Origin: Neoceratodus forsteri
Lineage: Eukaryota > Chordata > Ceratodontiformes > Ceratodontidae
DNA length: 64,000 nucleotides
Assembly (NCBI GenBank): GCA_016271365.2
Contig: JADMNL010000022.1
Coordinates: 220,510,501-220,574,500 of the forward strand
Direction: 5' to 3'
Shown in pieces: positions 24,475 through 35,780 of this stretch (the stretch's first letter is position 1; every line of letters starts with the position of its first letter). The notes under the pieces are model-generated. The model ran no database searches and was not told where the DNA came from. It saw only the letters and a program-made list of their open reading frames with translations. Made by a program: the position numbers and the translations under genes.

Positions 24475-24705
24475 ATGGCATATCAGTAAAGTCATATTGC
24501 TGGATTTCAGTAAAATGTCTGGTATGTTGTCATATAGCAAGCTGATTAACAAACTTGATTCAGGATTTATAAGGGTATAGTGGAGCGGAAAGGTGACAGA
24601 ACACAAAGCAAAGTGTGAGTATCAATGGTTTTGCATTAGGGTGGAGACAAGTGGAGTTTCTCAGGGTTCAGTACTGGATCCTCTACTGTTTAACATACAC
24701 ACAAA
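24475..24705 (+). mobile_element. CR1-like RT fragment, plus strand
   Basis: A short fragment reading VILLDFSKMSG (normally LDFSKAFD) near 24495 and GVSQGSVLDPLLFNIH near 24656 in one orientation. These are CR1 palm-domain blocks. Neither end of a CR1 is present. Confidence 0.6.
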
Positions 24706-24749
24706 TAATTATTCATTGTGAGAAACTGGGTAGTGTACCAGTTACAGTT

Positions 24750-24835
24750 CTACTCAACATCACAAAAGTAGGGAAATGTGGCATTAGGACTTCAAACGCC
24801 AACTCCCCATCACTCCCACCAAGCAAAGGACAAGA
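24750..24835 (+). repeat. Copy of the GTAGGGAAATGTGGCATTAG family
   Basis: AAAGTAGGGAAATGTGGCAT, then CCAACTCCCCATCACTCCCACC. It matches 54765-54845 (same strand) and 55325-55410 (opposite strand), so this is an interspersed family of unknown class. Confidence 0.6.
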
Positions 24836-24929
24836 CCACACAAATGAGCACATACAGCCATCATCAGGTACAACAAACAACACAAAGCTGTTTCTAGATG
24901 ACACAAATGCAATAACATTGATGTGTGCT

Positions 24930-25470
24930 CCTGCATGGATCTGGACTTGTGGTATGCACACTGCAAGACATACGCACTCACTTTTGGCTGCAGATAGAAG
25001 TCCATGGTAATCAAATCGCAACAATAATTCTGTCTGCAGAAGCAAAGGCCCCTGCAGCCACAGATATAAATTCACAATTCCCAAATCACAATAGCTCTTC
25101 GGTTTACAGCATGGGGCCAGCACTTCTGTAGTCACAGGTACTCATGCACACTGTAAGATATACACATACTTCTGAATGCAGTAGCAGAGGCCCCTGAGTG
25201 ACCTGTGTTTCTGTAGGAACAGGTGTTAGGCATACTGTACACAACATGTCTGGCTGCAGAAGCACAATATATCTGATACCCAAAACAGAATATTACTACT
25301 TCTGTCTGCAGAAGCACAAGCTCCTCTGGGGCCTGTGCTTCTGTAGCCACATGTACTCATTCACGCTGTATGACATTTACTCACTTCTGCAGCCACAGGT
25401 ATAAGACATACACATTAGTTTCTGGCTGCAGAAGCACAGGCCCCTGTGGGCTATGCACTTATACCTGTAC
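24930..25470. repeat. Minisatellite with hairpin-forming units
   Basis: Degenerate units of roughly 90-110 bp share CTGCAGAAGCACAGGCCCCTG, then TGCTTCTGTAGCCACAGGTA, then a link such as ACTCACACTGTAAGACATACAC. Each fuller unit contains an internal palindrome, for example CAGAAGCACAAGC at 25310 pairing with GCCTGTGCTTCTG at 25332. About five or six units are visible. Confidence 0.75.
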
Positions 25471-25915
25471 CCATATTTGCCTCTGTGTAAGACGCTATAC
25501 CCTTAATATCTGAATTCTGTTTATAGTTGGGTCTGTCAAGTGAAAAGTACACGTTAGAATAACTCAAGTGCTTTTCGTTTCCACTTCTGCACCTTAGGTT
25601 TGCTACACTGTTGATTAATTTAGGATTATTTCAGTGCTGCAAAAAATACAGAAATACTGTAAATGTAATCATAATGACCCCATTGGTTAATGCTAAGACT
25701 AGGTACTGCAGGGTACAGTGGGGTTATAAACATTTACCAAACAATTATATAATACCTCATTGATACATCATGCATTCCACATAAAGGTGTTCAAAACAAA
25801 TGAGCCTTTGTTTAGTATGTTTTTGTAAAAAAAGCAGTTGCAAAATATTGTATTATTCATATACCGTACTTATAGCATTGATTTTATTTTGTCATATACA
25901 AATGTATTTTATTAC

Positions 25916-25954
25916 CTGTAATTGTTGATGTATCTGCAAACAACAGTGGTGGCA
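25916..25954 (-). CDS. 39 bp linker exon between C8 and NIDO exons
   Basis: Tiny phase 1-1 exon on the minus strand encoding PPLLFADTSTIT plus split codons at each end. The acceptor is TTCTTTCATAG (AG at 25955-25956) and the donor GTAATAAAA starts at 25915. Its first split codon is completed by the T ending the C8 exon, and its last G joins GA of exon 15011-15138 to give Gly. The Pro/Thr/Ser-rich composition suits an extracellular linker. The case rests on splice signals, matching phases and position; a 39 bp match alone would be weak. Confidence 0.65.
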
Positions 25955-27744
25955 CTATGAAAGAAAGGGAATATTAAAGATAAATATTTTCATCACATTG
26001 GTAAATCTTATTTCCTTATTCATTTATAGCTCTTGTCTGAAAGACACCTCAGTAAAAATCAAAGAAATATAATGGGCAGTCCATCCTCAAATATTCAGGC
26101 ATACTTACAATGGGTAGAAGGGTAGAACAGAGAAAGAGACACAGATTGGGGGTAGAAAGAGTATGCTTTCTACTACAGTAAGCACATCATGTGCTTTTCA
26201 CCATGGGCACACATACCTCACAACTGTGTCTGATTTTCAGGGATGTCCCTGATTTTCCCTGAGAAATTTCCTCTGTCAATTCTAATTTTAACAGTTCTGT
26301 CTCTGAAGAGTTCGTACACAAATCATAAAAGAAATGACAGCCATTAGAGGGGAAACATTCATGTACACAGTTCCAGAAAGTGATGTCACTCGGGTCTCCT
26401 GCCACTGGTCCAGGTAAATACAAAGTAATTCCAGGTGCATTCAAAATGAATGTTATTAAGTCAGAGAGTACCACCAGCAACAAGTTCTCCCTCCAGAGCA
26501 CCCGTTGTAGTGTTAAAGTTTAACGAGCTGGCTGCTCATTGTGGTGAGCACCGATCTGACCCTTGCTTAGTCACAGCATTATCTTGTTTGTTTGTTGAAA
26601 CATTCATGTACACTGATTGACAACGTTTGAAAGCCGTTAAGAAAGGCTCTTTCAAATGAGGTATTGGGCTCATATGTAGCTGGAGGCTCTCCAGAGGTGC
26701 AGATGACCGAGTCTGTGTTCGATATTAATGCTACACTGCAGTTATTTGTAGAACATTGTGATATTATTGAGGAACAAGCTGTGCCTAACTGCAATGAGCA
26801 TCCCAGTGTTCTAAAAATAGTTGCAGTGTCATACAGTAATATTGAACAGACTTTTGGGGGTTTGTGGTGAAGATGGATCAGGAAGGGTGAACAGGAAGAG
26901 GAGACTGGTCCAGAGACTAGGCAGGCAGACAGAGAAGGCAGACTGGCTAACAGAGGTTGTATACCTGTGGAAAAGGCAAGCGGTGGCATTAGAGGACTAA
27001 AGAATTTGTGATGGGATGCAGGAGATGGAAATGAGCATATGTGGGAGGTGTGAAGAGAGCCAGACTTGTTCTAGGAAGGAAGAGCAGCAGGAGTGATGAT
27101 GAGACTCAAAGGAGGGAGCAAGAAGGACTAGTAGAGAGCACAGTGATAGCTCAGAGGAAGGGTATTATGGGTGTAAGCATTAGAAGGAGCAGAAAAGGGT
27201 TCCATTCTGGTAAGGGTGGATTTGTGGGTAGCACTTTAAACCACATCTGCTTGGTCAAACATCAACAGGATCACCTCTTAGATAATTTTGTGGTGGAATG
27301 AGAGTAGGCGAGGATATCTAGAATAAAACTGTGGCACTTTAATAAAAATAACACACTAGCGGGTGGATGTAACACCGCTCACTAAACCATTGTGATATAC
27401 CACTATGACTGATAAATTTCAGCCTATTTTAAAATAAAAAAAAAACCTTCAGCCACATCCAGATGTTTTGCTTTAGTTTCTTATAGAACGCAGCAGATAC
27501 CCAAGAACCAAAATATGTTTTAGTTTTATTTTGCCCTTTGGCACACATATATTTCAAACATTTCTCAAATTATGGCCCAGTGTTGGGGTTATTAGTACAT
27601 TAAGATGCAAGCAGAGAACCTTTCTCAATATGACTGCCAACAGAGTTACAGTTGAATGTATAGGAATTTTGGACAGCTATATCAAGTCTGTGGCACAGCA
27701 AGGTTAAGCACATCCCATTAAATGTTTACATGCTCTTTACTTAC
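25955..27744 (-). other. Intron between C8 and linker exons
   Basis: It contains TGTGTCTGATTTTCAGGG near 26225, which resembles a common vertebrate DNA-repeat terminus. GAAACATTCATGTACAC is repeated directly at about 26351 and 26598. A purine-rich stretch occupies 26870-27240. Two open frames, about 26190-26500 and 26580-26990 on the minus strand, have no recognisable domain and probably arise from the repeat. Confidence 0.4.
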
Positions 27745-28009
27745 AATAGTTGTTGTTGTTTAGCACAGGTGGGATGATCACACCATAACGTTGCAAACAG
27801 CTCTATACGATTCGATGGCTGCGTAGTAGAGTTCTTTAGTGCTTCCATATTGGCGAGATCATTGACACAGGACTGGTAGTAAAGAAGGTGGTCGACATCC
27901 CAATGGCAGTCAGCAAATGGACCTGATGTATTTGTTATAATTCCACACAGCACTTCATAATCAGTCATGTTGAGACAATTGGGTACTGTTTTCTGATTCA
28001 TCTGCATAC
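27745..28009 (-). CDS. C8-domain exon (von Willebrand-type cysteine-rich)
   Basis: The exon reads LCGIITNTSGPFADCH, then DVDHLLYYQSCVNDL, which is the first half of a C8 domain (C-G-x-I...GPF-x-x-C-H...C-V-x-D-L-C). The second half continues in two other frames as CQYGSTKELYYAAIESYRAVC and RYGVIIPP. One base was lost near 27855 and another near 27791. With both counted, 265 bp becomes 2 + 88 codons + 1, a phase 1-1 exon. The acceptor is CCATTTTACAG (AG at 28010-28011) and the donor GTAAGT is at 27744-27739. C8 domains normally follow VWD and precede TIL in secreted adhesive proteins (alpha-tectorin, zonadhesin, mucins). No VWD exon was found upstream. Confidence 0.78.
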
Positions 28010-28640
28010 CTGTAAAATGGCACATGATGGCATACGAGACACCAGTTATTGCTGTTTTGTACTTCGGTATGTTATAGTTTAACAATAATTAAGCACACTG
28101 TCCTGCGATTAATGAATTTCAGGTTTAATATTTTGTGATATTGCTGTTCACATTTGAAAAAGGGCAAAGTTGCTCAATATGCTTACTAGAGTACTCAGTA
28201 AATGAAAAGAGTTCTGCTGGGACAACAGTGAATTTCCTAGGAATTACTGTCTAGCTTTGGTGGGGCGTTTGCTGATGTCCTGAGGATCATCTCAACAACA
28301 ATTAACTCTAGCATTGGTGTTAAAGGTTTGGAAATGCCAAATTGTGAGGGCATCATTGTTATTATAAGTCTGGATATCAGGGTTCTCTCTGTTCAAGTGC
28401 AGTTATAGCTAATTTTAAGCACCTTGTTAGACAGTACTCACAATGATCGGAAAAGGAATCCACGACTCACCACAAGCACACAAAAAGAGGACTGAGTCCA
28501 GATATCCAGGCAGAAATTCTCTTTATTTGTTGAAAAGACACATTGCTCCATGACTACAGAGAGGAATAGCAATGGTGGAACAATAAACACACTCCCAGTG
28601 ATGTTTCACCATGGTCTGGGGCTTTGTCAAGGTATTGTAT
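28010..28640. other. Upstream noncoding stretch with repeat-like segment
   Basis: 28430-28640 contains CACTCCCAGTGATGTTTCACC and GGGCTTTGTCAAGG, a layout (…GTTTCACC…GGCTTTGTCAAGG) seen in several vertebrate transposon families, but the family is not determined. No exon was recognised. Confidence 0.35.
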
Positions 28641-30735
28641 TACGTTGTACCAAATATTGGTTTTGCAATCTTTTAATACCTCTAAAGTCCTCTCCCACTC
28701 TTTCTTTCTCCTTTTCCCTCATCTCCCCATTTGATGCCCTTAATGCCCTTCTGGCTGTAACCCCCCTCAAGGGCAAGAGACCAGATGGACTGGACTCTAA
28801 ACTCTTACATTTCTCTGCCCCTACAGTCTGTCTTCCAGTCTCGTCCCTTCTGAACCTCTCCTCCCTTGCTTCTGTTCCAGATGCCTGGAGGCATACTACA
28901 GTAATACCCCTTCCTAAAGGTGGCGACCCCTCTGTGCCATGCAACTATTGCCCAGTCTCTCACCCACCCTTGCCAAACTACAAGAACACCTAATCCTTTC
29001 TTAACTCTCCCACTTCCTGGACTCATGCTCTTTCTTCACACCATTCAGTTCTGGCTTCCGCAAATCCCATTCCACCTTCCTTCTCAGGATAAATGACTCC
29101 ATTCTCTCTAGGATGGACCAGGGCCAAATCATATCCACCATTTTTGTCGACCTGGCCAAAGCCTTTGACACCATCACCCACCCCATTCTCCTTGCTAAGC
29201 TCACCACTGCAGGACTCTCCTCCCATGCCACTGATTGTTTCTGCTCATACCTTCTGGGTAGACCTCAATTGGTTAAAATTAGCCACTCCATTTCTTGTCC
29301 CTTCCCTATCAGCAATGGAGTCCCCAAGGCTCTGTGTGGCCCCATCCTTTTCTCCATTTTTCTAAATAACCTCCCTACAGTCTGCACCTTAGCACCCATC
29401 CACATGTACTCTATTGATATAGTACTGTTTGCCTCTGGCCCCTCCTCCCTGATCTAATGGCCAGATTCCAGCTGGACTCTTGACAACATCTAGCACTGGC
29501 TCCGCTCAAATCAGTTGGCCCTAAATACAAAGAAGATGGTCTCTGTGACCTTTGGAACCAGGCAAAAACTCTCAGACTTAACTCCACCCCTTCCTTTTAC
29601 ACCCTTGATGGGTCCCTCATTGGAGTTGTTTCACCCTTTAAGTACCTGGTATATGGCTAGACTGGCACCTGGATTTCTCAGCTCATATTGAGGCAATCCA
29701 CTAAACATTGCACCCAAAACTAGGGGATTTGTACATCTTAATTTTGGGTACATCCTCTTGCCTACTCACAGAGCCATACTGCAGAGAATGATTCTCCTGG
29801 AGACACAGTGTACAGCAGTGCTCCTGTGTCTATGCTGGTGAGACTGGACCCACTTTTCCACTCATTCTGCTGCTTTGTTCTTGACTACCCTCACCCCTCT
29901 GTACTCACCACTGCTCCTCTACTTTGCCCTTTCTCTGCGTCCCTTGAGGCCAGATGTCTTCTTATTGCTCCTCCTTCCTGGCCAAATACTGGCTTGGTTC
30001 TTTTACTTCCTATTTCTGCTCACTCCTCTCATCCCTCCCTCCTCCTCCTACTCCTCCGTATGAAACTCCAACTATCACCTCCTTACTCTCCCAACTAGGT
30101 TGACTACAGTGGGCCAGACACTTTCTCCTACCATCTCCCTAAACTGTGGAACTCCCTCCCCTAACCACCCAATCTACCACTTCTCTTCTCTTCTTCTCCC
30201 ATCTTCTTTGCAAGTTTTACTCACCACCTGCAACTATTCCTGATTCTTTCCCAACCTATGCCACTCCCTCTCCCTCTTCCCTCTTTCTCTTCTCTCCTGA
30301 TCTCTCTCTCCTATTTCCCTTCTCTTCTCTCCCCAGCTAAACTCTAATCACCCCTCACCACTACCTTAACAGTTTGCCCTCCTCTACTAATTGCTTACCC
30401 ACATATCTACCCGCTATGCATATGCTGTAACATGCCTAGCTACTTTGGCTCCTCACTGGGCTACTGCTACCAACTCAGTAAGCTTCTCTATGTGCAGCAA
30501 TCCACAAATTGTAACTGTAATTGTATATGTAAATTATAAATGCTAAAATCTTTATATTGCTATAATCTGCTTGCTTATTATGCTTTTTCTTCTCTCTCTG
30601 TATAATTTACTGCTGCCATTTTTTTTGCTATATTTCCTTCTCACTTGTCCCCTACCCCCAGGATGCATCTGTAATAAGCTGCTATTCAGCTCAGTATGCC
30701 TTTTCATGTAAAAATGTTGAAATAAATAAATGTGT
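28640..30735 (+). mobile_element. Plus-strand LINE (L2/CR1 group) with RT
   Basis: RT blocks in order: a region around 28770 (KGKRPDGLDSKLL), then GFRKSHSTFLL near 29050. MDQGQIISTIFVDLAKAFDTI is at 29113-29170 and GVPKALCGPILFSIFLNNLP at 29320-29375. The active-site region near 29405-29425 reads YSIDIVLF instead of YADD. The 3' section is pyrimidine-rich and ends with GAAATAAATAAATG near 30719. Stops interrupt the frame and the catalytic box is altered, so the copy is dead. It resembles the plus-strand LINE at 50405-54358. Confidence 0.8.
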
Positions 30736-31130
30736 TGCTCCTTTAAACTTCATTTTGTTTTGCAATGTACAGTAGATTATATTCAGTGTCAGTTAACTAA
30801 ATTGTAGTTACAGTGTAACTACAGTAACTCATTACAACTGCAATGTAGTTTGCATAACTTGACACAGGGTATTGTTGCTGACAACTGTTAAAGTATTTTA
30901 CTTTTGCACCTGTTGTATTGTCTACTCTACCTCTTCCTCCACCACAGACACATATGTAAAAGAGCTGTTATCAGCTCAGTACATAATTCCTGGTAAAACT
31001 GTATGACATAAACAAAATATAATTCTGTAAAAACAAACAAAAAAACCCACACTTGACTCTCTGAGCTGTACTGGTTTATTTAGAAGACAATGCCCCATAC
31101 AACAGCGTATCAGGTGTGTATTGGCCTCAT
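30736..31130. other. Noncoding AT-rich stretch
   Basis: No gene or clear repeat. TTGTAGTTACAGTGTAAC near 30811 is a short imperfect palindrome. Confidence 0.3.
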
Positions 31131-31149
31131 GAATAATTAATTAGACTTA

Positions 31150-32305
31150 TATTTGCATAATTTTATATGCAGCACTGTGTGGGGGCTCAATCCAGGATCC
31201 ACCTGCCGCCATTCTCAATAACAGTCTTTGTCTGTCTTGATGGTCTAGCATTCTGGTGGAATTTGCATAAAACAATCAGATGCAAATTAAATTTACATCA
31301 AGTTCCAGAAACAAATTGATGCTTTTGAATGCAATATTAGATGCAAATTGCAAAACATATGCTTCTTCTTAAGTTTTAGTACAATAGTGGGTGCAATTTC
31401 AGATGCAAATTTAGATGCAGTTGCAAAAGCTTTGCAGATATGCCCAACACCTGGAAGTCCCCTCAAATTAAAATATGCAAATTGTAACTGATGCACCTTA
31501 CACTCAGTAATTTTCATGAGAAGCTCAGCTGTTGCACTCCATATAAATGCTATGATAAAATATATTGACAAGATTGTTCTAAAGAAACAGTGCTCAGATG
31601 ATTTTGCATACTCTAAAATTACTGTTTGACATGGATATCAAGTTTTTATTTTTATTTCACTTTTGGGGTGTTAAAATGCATCTATTAAGGTACCACTTTA
31701 TTACATGACACAGGGAAATTACTTGAGGGAAACAGTTTGTAGGTGCTACTCTAACGATTCATATGTTTCCATATTATGACACTCAGATACTGTCCAACTG
31801 TACATTTTCAGATTCAACAGCATACCTAAAACATAGAAACAAAGAGACATTGACAACAATAGCAGAAAAAGAACAACGGTCCATCTAATCTCAATAAAGG
31901 GACTGGAAGGCACAAGTGTCAGCTGTCACTATTGTCATGCACCTTCGTATTTTTTATTTTGCTATATTTTCACTGCTAAATTTAAATATGCAAATTATAT
32001 CTGGTGAATGTTTCACCAAATTAATATTCATGAGATGTTCAGTTGTTGTACTCCATGAAAGTAGTTTGTTAAAATGCATTGACTAGACAGACAGAGATAA
32101 AAATAACAGCTCCAGTATGATTTTCCCATAATCTCAAACTGATACATGACTAAAGCCTGAAATGTCTATTTTATTATTTAACTTTACTTTCCTACAGAAG
32201 TACTGTTGTGTTGTTAAATGTATATACGTTAAACCATTTTGCAACTAGCACTTACTCACAATATCTGATTATTTGATGATCTGATACTGTGCAACCATGT
32301 AACCT
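31150..32305. repeat. Diverged 513 bp tandem duplication with octamer motifs
   Basis: 31470-31815 and 31983-32305 align collinearly. Both have ATATGCAAATT, then TTCATGAGA, then TCAG(C/T)TGTTG(C/T)ACTCCAT, then ATTGAC(A/T)AGA, and later CAGATACTGTCCAAC versus TGATACTGTGCAACC. The offset is about 513 bp. Perfect octamers ATGCAAAT (either strand) occur at 31151, 31261, 31280, 31341, 31403, 31475 and 31988. A CR1 tail fragment separates the two units. Confidence 0.7.
31830..31895 (-). mobile_element. CR1 3'-tail fragment
   Basis: AAAACATAGAAACAAAGAGA, then AACGGTCCATCTAATCTC, matches the plus-strand face of the CR1 3' ends at 40411 and 56112 (ACATAGAAACATAGA...CCATCTAGTCTG) with divergence. Only about 65 bp remain. 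Confidence 0.6.
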
Positions 32306-32314
32306 CCCTGTTAG

Positions 32315-32640
32315 AGATGTGCAAAGTTACCAAAATTTGCTTCACTAATTAATTCTCAAAATGTGTGTAATTCGCGAATTGAGAATTTCTGAAGGTCACA
32401 TTTCGTAGATTGTGCAGTTCACCCATGAACTGCAGAATTCACCTGCAAACATTAGAATTCACGGGCAAATTCTGCAGTTCACAGATGAATTTTATACTTT
32501 GTGGTGAAAATTTTATGATTTTCGGCAAAGATGAAGTTGCTGATGGCAATGGAAACTTCGCAAAACTTTGCAAATGTGAATTTTCATCATTTTGTAGCCA
32601 CTTCTCTGGCAATGTTTAATTTCATTGCATCTCTACTGCC
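32315..32640. mobile_element. Non-autonomous element of the TAGAGATG(TG)CAA family, copy 1
   Basis: Starts TTAGAGATGTGCAAAGTT (32310-32327) and ends GCATCTCTACTGCC (32626-32639), giving opposed TAGAGATG termini. The interior is built from alternating GAATTCAC/TGCAGTTCAC units. Copies 44364-44744 and 54965-55280 share the layout. It is probably a hAT-like MITE. Confidence 0.6.
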
Positions 32641-33225
32641 AGTGTTTAAAGCAGCAGTGCTTGTTAGTGGAAAAAAATCATCATATAGTTTTTAAGTTAT
32701 ACTGTACTGTATTTCTGGAAAAAAAAGAAACAAAAACAACATTATTGTATACATGTTTTCTTTCACTGATGTTATGCTTGAACTCAAATATAAGGTTCTA
32801 AAATGTTTTAACTGCTCTTTTATCATGCCGTATGAATAAATGAACAGCTTTGGTGTGGTGCAGTGCTGTTTCCCATCAGAAATGTATATGTTAGCACCCT
32901 CTGATTTATCCACAGTATGAATCGGTATGTAAAGTGAAAAGTAACCACAAAGTGAGGAGATTTAAAAATATTGCTAGTCACTGCCATCTTTAATAACTTG
33001 AGACAATTATTAAATCAGTAAGAAAAGTCATTTTTAAAAATTTACTTTGCTATTTCACCTCTTTCTCACCTGACTGCACCCATTGGCCCGCTCCTGTCCC
33101 AAGACCCATCACCCACCTTCTCCAGAATTTACCACACATCCTGGTCCTTAATGAGATGCCCCTGAGGGTGGAGACATGCAGAGCCAGGACCCAACGGACT
33201 TTAGTGTGGTTCAGGGTGGGCTTGC
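32641..33225. other. Noncoding stretch
   Basis: AT-rich, with no exon, RNA gene or recognisable element. Confidence 0.3.
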
Positions 33226-33292
33226 TTTCCTTCCTTCCTTCCTTCCTTCCTTCCTTCCTTCCTCTCCTTCCTTCCTTCCTTCCTTCCTTCCT
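33226..33292. repeat. (TTCC)n microsatellite
   Basis: About 16 TTCC units with one TCTCC interruption near 33263. Confidence 0.95.
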
Positions 33293-33824
33293 CCATCCTC
33301 TCTCCTCTTCCTTCTCTATTAATGTACCACTTTGTCATGAAACACAGAAAAGTTGTTTCAGGATAAATTCCTGCATAGCAATGCTATTTGTTATTGACCA
33401 TTTTCAGTGGGAATCTCCTTTATTTAACACAAAGTTTCCTAAATCATGTAATATTTTCAGGGAACTTGAAAACACAAACTGATCTACACACAAAACAAGC
33501 AAACAAACAAACAAAATGTTAAGACAAGGTTACCATGGAGGTGTGGGTCTGATCTCAAGCATTTCCAAATTCCATGTCATCCTTGCCCTCGTTCTATTGG
33601 GAAGCACTTTATCATCATCGGTTCCTATTGAAGTTTCCACACATCCCAGTCAAGCTGTTCTTGAGTGCGGGCTTGCTCTGATAATTAAGGTGCTGATACC
33701 ATCATAGTAAATTTCAACATCATTTTGTATTTTAACCACTACAAAGTTATTCACTCTTGATATGTACGTAGGGAGCTCAGATTGGTAGGTAAGGAGGTGA
33801 CAGTGTCATTTACCTAGTAGAGGG

Positions 33825-34625
33825 AAACATAGAAAGCGACTGAAAAATAAGATCTGAAACAGTTCTGCTAGACTGTCCCAAGATTTTCTACTTGGAGATG
33901 AGCTACTCTCTGTCATCTTTCTTAGTTTCCCTTTCCTCTTCTCATCTTTCCATTTAATAACTTGTTTATCTGCCTCCCATTCCCTTTTGAACTTTGCTTT
34001 GTCTTTCCCTCCAGAACCTTGTCAGGAAGTTTGGGCCACTTATCCACCCATCCACCACTTTCTGTGAAGTACAGTAGTACTTCCTAATGTCCTTCTGAAC
34101 CTTCCTCCCTCCTGTTTGAACGTATACCCCAGGAAAATGCACAGTTTCTTAGTTGAACAAACATGCTGTGTCTGCTGTGTTGACCTTGTCATGAATTTGA
34201 AAGTCTCTATCAGGTCTCCCCTTCTGCTTGAAGAGAATACATGTTGAGACCTTTCTTATTGTATTATTATGTCTTGCCCTACCGATGGATCATCTTTCTC
34301 ACCTTTGTTAGACTGTCCCTGCTCAATCCTTGTCTTGGGTGCAGAGCCCATAACTGATACAGTATTGCAGATATGGCCTCTCTAGCTATCTGTTCAGAGG
34401 CAACACCGTCCTCACTTCTTCTGCTAGTAATCCTTTTCCCTATGTACCCCTACATTGTGTTAACCTCCAGTATACCCAGTTGCACTGAGAAGCCAGCTTT
34501 AGGTTATTGCTGATCACCACTTCAGGAATCTCACCCTCATCTGCACCTTCTACCTGTGTCCCATTAATACAATACATAGTTCCTGTATTTTCCCTCCTAT
34601 GCACTTTTCTGTGGGATGCCATTTA
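33825..34625 (-). mobile_element. Old CR1 copy, 3' portion
   Basis: The plus-strand face begins GGGAAACATAGAAAGCG, the degenerate CR1 terminal octamer. GGTGCAGAGCCCATAACTGATACAGTATTGCAGATATGGCCTC-type text near 34340 corresponds to the CR1 3' coding end. No intact frame remains. It is more diverged than the copies at 40.4 and 56.1 kb. Confidence 0.65.
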
Positions 34626-34639
34626 AGATCATAACTCTG

Positions 34640-34990
34640 GCAATATACACCATACCCTAAAACATACACACTATACAGTGAGATGCATATTTCATGTACT
34701 GAAATATATACATCATTTAGTGAAGCACACTAACTATGTAGTGAACCTGCATACACTATATAGTGAACAGCCTACTCTATGTAGTGAAAAGCATACATCA
34801 TAGACTGAAATGCACATATCATATAGTAAAAATGCATACATTATATGTGAAATGCATATGCTGTATATTGAAATACATGTGTCATATAATAAGGCATATT
34901 CCTATTATACACTGAAATGCATATACTATGTGGTAAAATTCATACATTATTGACTGAAACATACACATTACATCATACAGAGTATCACAA
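34640..34990. repeat. Minisatellite of about 29 bp units (array A)
   Basis: About 12 degenerate units of the form GCATACACTATATAGTGAA(A), e.g. near 34750, 34785 and 34815, rich in the self-complementary core CACTATATAGTG. The reverse-complement form recurs at 38540-39560. Confidence 0.75.
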
Positions 34991-34999
34991 ACACTATAG

Positions 35000-35780
35000 A
35001 CTGAGATTAGTACCCCCCACACACACACACCTGGAGAATGCTGGCCTGGTTACAGGAGGTCTTTCAAGCTTCAGAAGGTAAACAGAACAGGGCTATATTT
35101 TCTATCTCTTTATGTGCTTTTGTCCATCTTATTTTTCTTGTACAACTTTAATCAATTTTCAGAACATTGTGAAGTCACACATAAATCATTATAACTAGTT
35201 TACATAACATTTCTTCTTTTAGCTAGGCCTGCCTTCATTTACTGTTAAAAATCATTTGTGTGGGAAGATAATGTTTAGGATACCTATAACATATCACAGT
35301 CATACCATATAAACATAAAGAACTATGTGCATTTTTCTGTTGTAAGTGACATTTTGTTCAGATTTTGTATTGTTATAAGTGTTATGTCATCTGTAACTTT
35401 CTATTGTCCAGCAACATATTAGAACTGAATCATTGGAAAACATTGCGAACTGTGGCAGTCTGAGCATCTAGTCTTCATAGTTTGTTGTCTGCAGAGTTTG
35501 TTTCAATTGAGTTTTCTTTTATTTTTAGGGAAAGTTCTTGGTAGAGAAATAAAAGTACAGTATATGCTGTCACGTATTTTTACAAACCACACAGAAGGCC
35601 CGATTGTCTAACTTCAGTGATTTATAATCAATTTATACTTGTTTTTAAAACTTTTCTGTGTCATCCTCCCCCTGGTACTGATATGGAGTGCTCCCTTAAA
35701 GATTACCCATAAGATCACTAATTTAAAAACCACATGGTTGATAACTGTGCAGAGGAAAGGACAAAAAGCGAAGTCGTGGC
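35000..35780. other. Noncoding stretch
   Basis: Short (CA)n at about 35016-35030, otherwise AT-rich. No gene or element was recognised. Confidence 0.3.

Noticed and set aside
26187..26989. Two minus-strand frames near the linker exon, each with a VHECF word
   Set aside because: The shared word comes from a short direct repeat (GAAACATTCATGTACAC); cysteine spacing fits no extracellular domain I know, and splice signals are lacking.
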